Of a DNA stretch of 64,000 bases, positions 59,771-64,000 are shown one piece after another. Within the stretch, counting starts at the first letter, position 1; the number at the start of each line of letters is the position of its first letter. Under the pieces are notes generated by a model. The model was not told the DNA's origin, did no database searches, and saw only the letters and a program-made list of their open reading frames with translations. The translations under genes were made by a program, and so were the position numbers. The stretch comes from Plantago major (Eukaryota > Streptophyta > Magnoliopsida > Lamiales > Plantaginaceae). The stretch is from contig CM048840.1 of assembly GCA_026545765.1 (NCBI GenBank), positions 32,616,765 to 32,680,764 of the forward strand, given 5' to 3'.

Positions 59771-59773
59771 CCC

Positions 59774-59787
59774 GGCCCATCTATACC

Positions 59788-59818
<31 letters not shown>

Positions 59819-59830
59819 CAAAGCGGCCCA
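59774..59830 (+). promoter_or_regulatory. Site II motifs and poly(A) tract upstream of TOP6B
   Basis: GGCCCA at 59774-59779 and 59825-59830 are site II (TGGGCY) cores of a type frequent in promoters of proliferation-linked plant genes. A run of 28 A lies between them (59788-59815). The TOP6B ATG is at 59948. Confidence 0.5.
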
Positions 59831-59947
59831 ATTAATTGCCTTGCCTGGAATCAATTCAGCAATCATCAAATCATTTCTCTCTCTACAGTTTTGGCTAATT
59901 GGCGCGGGAGATAAAAGCTTGAAGGAGAACCCCCTTTCTGAGCTTCG

Positions 59948-62900
59948 ATGGATTCGAGCGAGATTTCTCCGGAAGCAACCAAGCCGAAAGTGAAGAGACC
60001 TAGAAAGCCTAAAGGCTCAGCTCCATTCCACCTTCAACCCAAACAATCAGCTCCATCCCAGCTCAAGCAGAGTCAGTTTCCTCCTTAAATTACTTGTTTC
60101 TTAACCGTGTTTTTTTCCCCTTGTTCATCACTCTCGTATGTTGTATTTGCAGAATCTCCAGCTGAGTTTTTTGCTGACAATAAAAACATTGCTGGCTTCG
60201 ACAATGTAAGGTTCTTCTAACCGCATTTCATAGTGTTTAGTAGATTTGCTTTTCTTATTCAAATTGATGAGGGAAGAGTAGTAGTATTTTCGTTTGAACT
60301 GATCTAGCTTACTTTGCTGATGGAATTGGATTTGGAAATAGAATTAGGAAGGGGTAGTTTGTATGAAGAAACATGAAACTTGAATGAAAGAGAGAGATTA
60401 GATGTTTGACAAAATGACCAACTGGAAATGGTGGGAAAAGGCTCTGAAAGTCTAGATCGTTTTGGATGTATTGGTCAATTTGATGCGGCTGGTTCGAGCT
60501 AATATAAACTTTGTTCTTCCTGTTTTTTCCCTTGTGCTTGAAATAGTTTCTAGTGGTTCATTGATGGAAATATTATTCATGTAATGCCCCGTCCCTTGTA
60601 AGCCGAGGCCCGACCCTTTGTGTCAGCAGATGGACTGCTCTCCACGTGACATGCTAGCCCCACAAACCAACACATGTACTTGCCCACACACTATGCTGTC
60701 GTGCACACACCGATTAATTTCCAAGTGGGTCACCCATTCTAACATTACTCCATAGTTAGCACGCTTAACTCTGGGGGAAAGCAATAAATCTGGAGTTCTT
60801 ATGGATAAATTCCCAAGAATAAAGGTGAATCTTGTTGTATGAGTACACATCAACTCCTTTGATCGCTATTAAACTTTAGGGCGTCACATTCACCCCTCTT
60901 AAATTGCGCGACTCGTCGTTCCTTGCCTAGACCAACGCCCACCCCTTTTGGGTTTTTTTGATTTGTTTGCCTTTAATATCATTTGTAAGACCATGTCCCC
61001 TTGTGGGTCGGTGCGGTTACTCATGGATTGTTCTCTGGAAATATGCTGGCCCCATAAACCAACACATGGCATTTCCCTCACATTTTGTCCCCATTCGTGC
61101 GCGAACCTGGAAAGTTTTCAATGAGTCACCCGTCCTATGATTGTTCTAGAGCATGCACGCTCAACTCAATGGTACTTATGGATAAATTCTCGAAAAGAAT
61201 GTGCACCTTTTGGTATGAGTAGCATAGTCAACTCCTTTAAACTCTCTGAAACTTTGGGGCGTTACAATTTACCTCTTTGAGCTTATGTTAAATAAAATCG
61301 GAAGTATTAAGGACCATGTAAGGTGAATTCCCAAGGTTTCTGGGGGTGGAGTACTGAGTTTTGACCATCTGCATCACATAGTTGTCCTGTTATAGCTCAA
61401 ATAAACCATGATAAGGCTGGAATGCAACTAAAATAAACATTTGTTGAGGTGTCTCTTTAATGTTCAGATAATATTGTATGAGCAGCTGAAAAGATGTTGT
61501 ATTCTTGATTAGTTTGATCATTCATTTCTCTGCATTGTATCAGCCCGGAAAATGTTTGTACACTACCGTGAGAGAGCTTGTTGAAAATTCTCTTGATTCA
61601 GCTGAGTCAATCTCTGAACTTCCTGATGTAGAAATAACAATGTAATTTCTTTATCTTGGTATTTCAGATGGATTTTAGTTAGATATTTACAGTTGTCCAT
61701 CTCATTTCTTTGTTTTGCTAGTGAAGAGATAGGAAGAAGCAAATACAACTCCATGATCGGTCTTGCAGATCATGAACGTGTTGATGCAGCACTGTATGAT
61801 GATTTTGAATCAGATAAAGCCCGTGAGGTTATTAATATTTATTTTTATTTTTCCTGATGATTTCTCCATGTGAAATTACTACATCCATATGACACATGTG
61901 TGCAACTATGGACTGTCTTTATGCACCCGTGGAATTTATAATGGCCTTTAAGGTATAAGTATTTGAACTCTGGGAGTGGGGATCATAAGTCATCTAACTG
62001 TTATACTGTATTCTTGTTATTAGAAAAGACTTGCCAAGGAAGTTCGGCTTCAAGAGATTCAGGTGAAGAATGCTTCTTTGGGAAAGAAAGGGAAGCAACC
62101 GATGGCTGCTAAGTCTATAAAGAATCGGGAGGCCTCATATTATAGGGTTACTTGTAAGGTATAGATCAAGTTTCCATCTCATTTATTGTCTGCTTTGTTT
62201 GCTACAGAAGCATCCCATTTTTCAATCTGTATTCAATTTACGGAATGCACTAAGTCACACTAAACGCCAATTGTTCTTTTGATGGCTCTTGATATTTGAT
62301 ACAGGACAATGGAAGAGGAATGCCACACGATGATATTCCAAATATGTTTGGAAGAGGTTTTGAATCTATATCCCATTTGGCCTTGTTCTCTAACATGATA
62401 CCTTTGTATATCCAACATAAATAATTGCTTAATGACATGAAGTCGCTCATAGAGATGAAATTTGTTTATTGTTTTGCCGTTCTAAGAGTAGCTTTTGTGT
62501 AGTTCTGTCTGGGACCAAGTATGGCTTAAAGCAGACAAGAGGAAAATTCGGACTTGGTGCAAAGATGGTAAAGTTCTGGAAATTAATTTTCTTATGCTAC
62601 ATGTCATCATTTACGAACTTCCTATTCTTTATGTGGTCGGCCGTCAGAAAATTCTTTAATGTTAACTCTTTATAGTTGGGATTTTGCAACTTGGTGGCGC
62701 TCTGTCATTGTCCTGTATTTTGGCACACTCCCCACAGAGACGGAATTGTTCACTAAGACTATGGAGTATTGTACATCATGTGGCCACCTCTAAGCGCATG
62801 CAAATTTATCTATCTTTTACTCGTGCAGGCTCTTATTTGGTCCAAGATGAGCACCGGCCTGCCCATAGAGATCCTATCTTCTATGAAAGGCCAAAGTTAC

Positions 62901-63628
62901 TCATCATTTTGCCGATTAGATATAGACATAAACAAGTAATGCAATGTCTTCTTTTGTACTCTATCTATCCATCCCTTTTTTTTTATTTGGTTGACATTAA
63001 TGGCATGGAACCTGTGGAATTCGTAGGAACATTCCTCACATTCATGTACACGACAAAAGAAAAAATGATGAAAAGTGGCATGGTGCTGAAATCCAGATAG
63101 TTATTGAGGGAAATTGGAAGACATATCGCGTATGGATTTAGCATTATAGTACTCATTGTTCAGATCCCAAACTTGTTCTTATTTTGATATTTATAATTAA
63201 TTCATTCCCCTCTCTATTCATGAATCTGTTTCGGTGTACAGTCCAAGATACTGCATTACATGCGCCAAATAGCTGTCATCACTCCGTATGCACAATTTCT
63301 TTTCAAGTTTCTGTCAGAAGCTGCAGAGTAAGACTTTAACTCTGTCAGTTTTAAATAATCCTGTGTGTATTTTCTAACTAATATGTTGAATTTGGGTGAC
63401 TTACGCTTTTTTTGTTTGTTTGTTTTGGAAGTAAAAATGTCACTGTTAGATTTGCAAGGAGGACTGATATAATGCCTCCAGCTCCTTTGGAGACCAAGTA
63501 CCATCCTTCAGCAGTTGATTTACTATTGATCAAACGACTCATTGCTGAAACTTCAAAGGTGGATCTTTTGCAGTTTCTTCAGCATGAATTTGTGAATGTT
63601 GGGAAATCCCATGCTCAACGTTTAATAG
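59948..63628 (+). CDS. TOP6B: DNA topoisomerase VI subunit B (partial, continues past the window)
   Basis: Eleven exons are visible and stay in frame for 375 codons: 59948-60071, 60153-60205, 61544-61641, 61722-61827, 62024-62158, 62305-62356, 62503-62567, 62829-62935, 63027-63129, 63242-63327, 63432-63628. The last ends in phase 1, so more exons follow beyond 64000. GHKL ATPase motifs are present: an N-box ELVENSLDSAE (70-80), DNGRGMP (173-179) and GKFGLGAKM (203-211). A basic plant-specific leader (KPKVKRPRKPKG) precedes the archaeal-like domain. With TOP6A (RHL2) it forms the type IIB topoisomerase needed for endoreduplication; the Arabidopsis gene is known as BIN3/RHL3/HYP6. Intron 2 (60206-61543) contains a Cassandra element. 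Confidence 0.94.
60580..61266 (-). mobile_element. Cassandra-type TRIM with 5S-rRNA-like LTRs
   Basis: Two direct repeats, 60580-60888 and 60984-61266, begin TGTAA and end in ACA. On the minus strand they start TGTRACGCCC-AAAGTTT. Both hold a 5S rRNA-like segment on that strand; in the left copy AGAGTTAAGCGTGCTAACT then GAATGGGTGACCCACTTGG matches the GTTAAGCGTGCT...GGATGGGTGACC part of 5S. The 95-bp interior has a purine tract (AAGAGGGGTG) beside the 3' LTR and a decayed initiator-Met-tRNA primer site (TGATATTAAAGGC for TGGTATCAGAGCC) beside the 5' LTR. ATTCA and ATTTA flank the pair, a probable 5-bp duplication. No coding capacity. Confidence 0.85.
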
Positions 63629-64000
63629 GTAATATATGCAGCTAACGCTTTAACATGTCAGAAACTAGCTGAAGAGATTCCAGCATCTAATTATGTAGTG
63701 GCAAATAGTTTGTGTTGGATACAATGTCAGTCATTGCGACATTATATGAAGCCATTTAGTACCTTTCAATATTTTTTCCTGCTCCCTTGATAGTTATCAA
63801 AATTCCCAATGTTTTAGTCACCAGTGTGTACGTCAATTGTTATCATATACGAGCTACTGCTGAAAACTATCCACTTAAAGGTGCTTCGAGCAGTTTCGTT
63901 ATTATGTGTTTGTGGTGCCTGAGTTAGCAAAATCTTACACGGGAATAGCAATTTTCCACAATATACAATGTGGTTTGGATCTAGAATTTCTCAAAAGGTA
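63629..64000 (+). other. TOP6B intron 11, incomplete
   Basis: The stretch begins with the GTAATA donor at 63629 and runs to the window edge without a recognisable next exon. Confidence 0.6.

Overview
This is a nuclear segment of a flowering-plant genome, almost certainly a eudicot. The base composition is AT-rich, genes carry GT-AG introns, and the recognisable genes are standard plant families. They are spread thinly among MITEs, LINE fragments, a CACTA end, a Cassandra TRIM and two Mutator-like elements. I could not fix the species; a Caryophyllales relative is only a weak impression. Layout: (1) 1-5 kb holds a decayed F-box/FBD gene cut off by Mutator-like element A, an internally deleted relic. 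(2) 5-11 kb holds a 1.6-kb TTA-flanked element, intact RPL12 (60S ribosomal protein uL11), a CRINKLY4-type kinase pseudogene, a PIF/Harbinger relic and several MITEs. (3) 11-27 kb holds four apparently intact genes: a two-exon alpha/beta hydrolase, an eight-exon SelO-type pseudokinase AMPylase, the octanoyltransferase LIP2, and a small secreted peptide with a CLE-like tail. (4) 27.8-37.6 kb holds a 5'-truncated LINE, an intronless class I small heat-shock protein, a CACTA terminus with large palindromes, a PPR pseudogene, a second Harbinger relic and a MITE. (5) 39.2-49.3 kb is Mutator-like element B. It carries a Ulp1/C48-type protease gene converging on a FAR1-like transposase gene, with a small third gene between them that has its own TATA box. 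All three are broken by frameshifts. (6) 49.3-64 kb holds MITEs, a small AT-hook-like nuclear protein gene, a complete 13-exon GH1 beta-glucosidase, a second LINE fragment and the first eleven exons of TOP6B (DNA topoisomerase VI subunit B), whose second intron hosts a Cassandra element with 5S-rRNA-like LTRs. The genes do not form a pathway; they are independent single-copy-type housekeeping or family genes. The most unusual structure is a short motif (core TGAGATCATAG and close variants) repeated at a period of about 21 bp. It fills much of the non-coding space of elements A and B, is largely absent from their exons, and keeps one orientation relative to the element across oppositely transcribed genes. 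In one transposase intron it has become a roughly 26-unit minisatellite that stays open in more than one frame.
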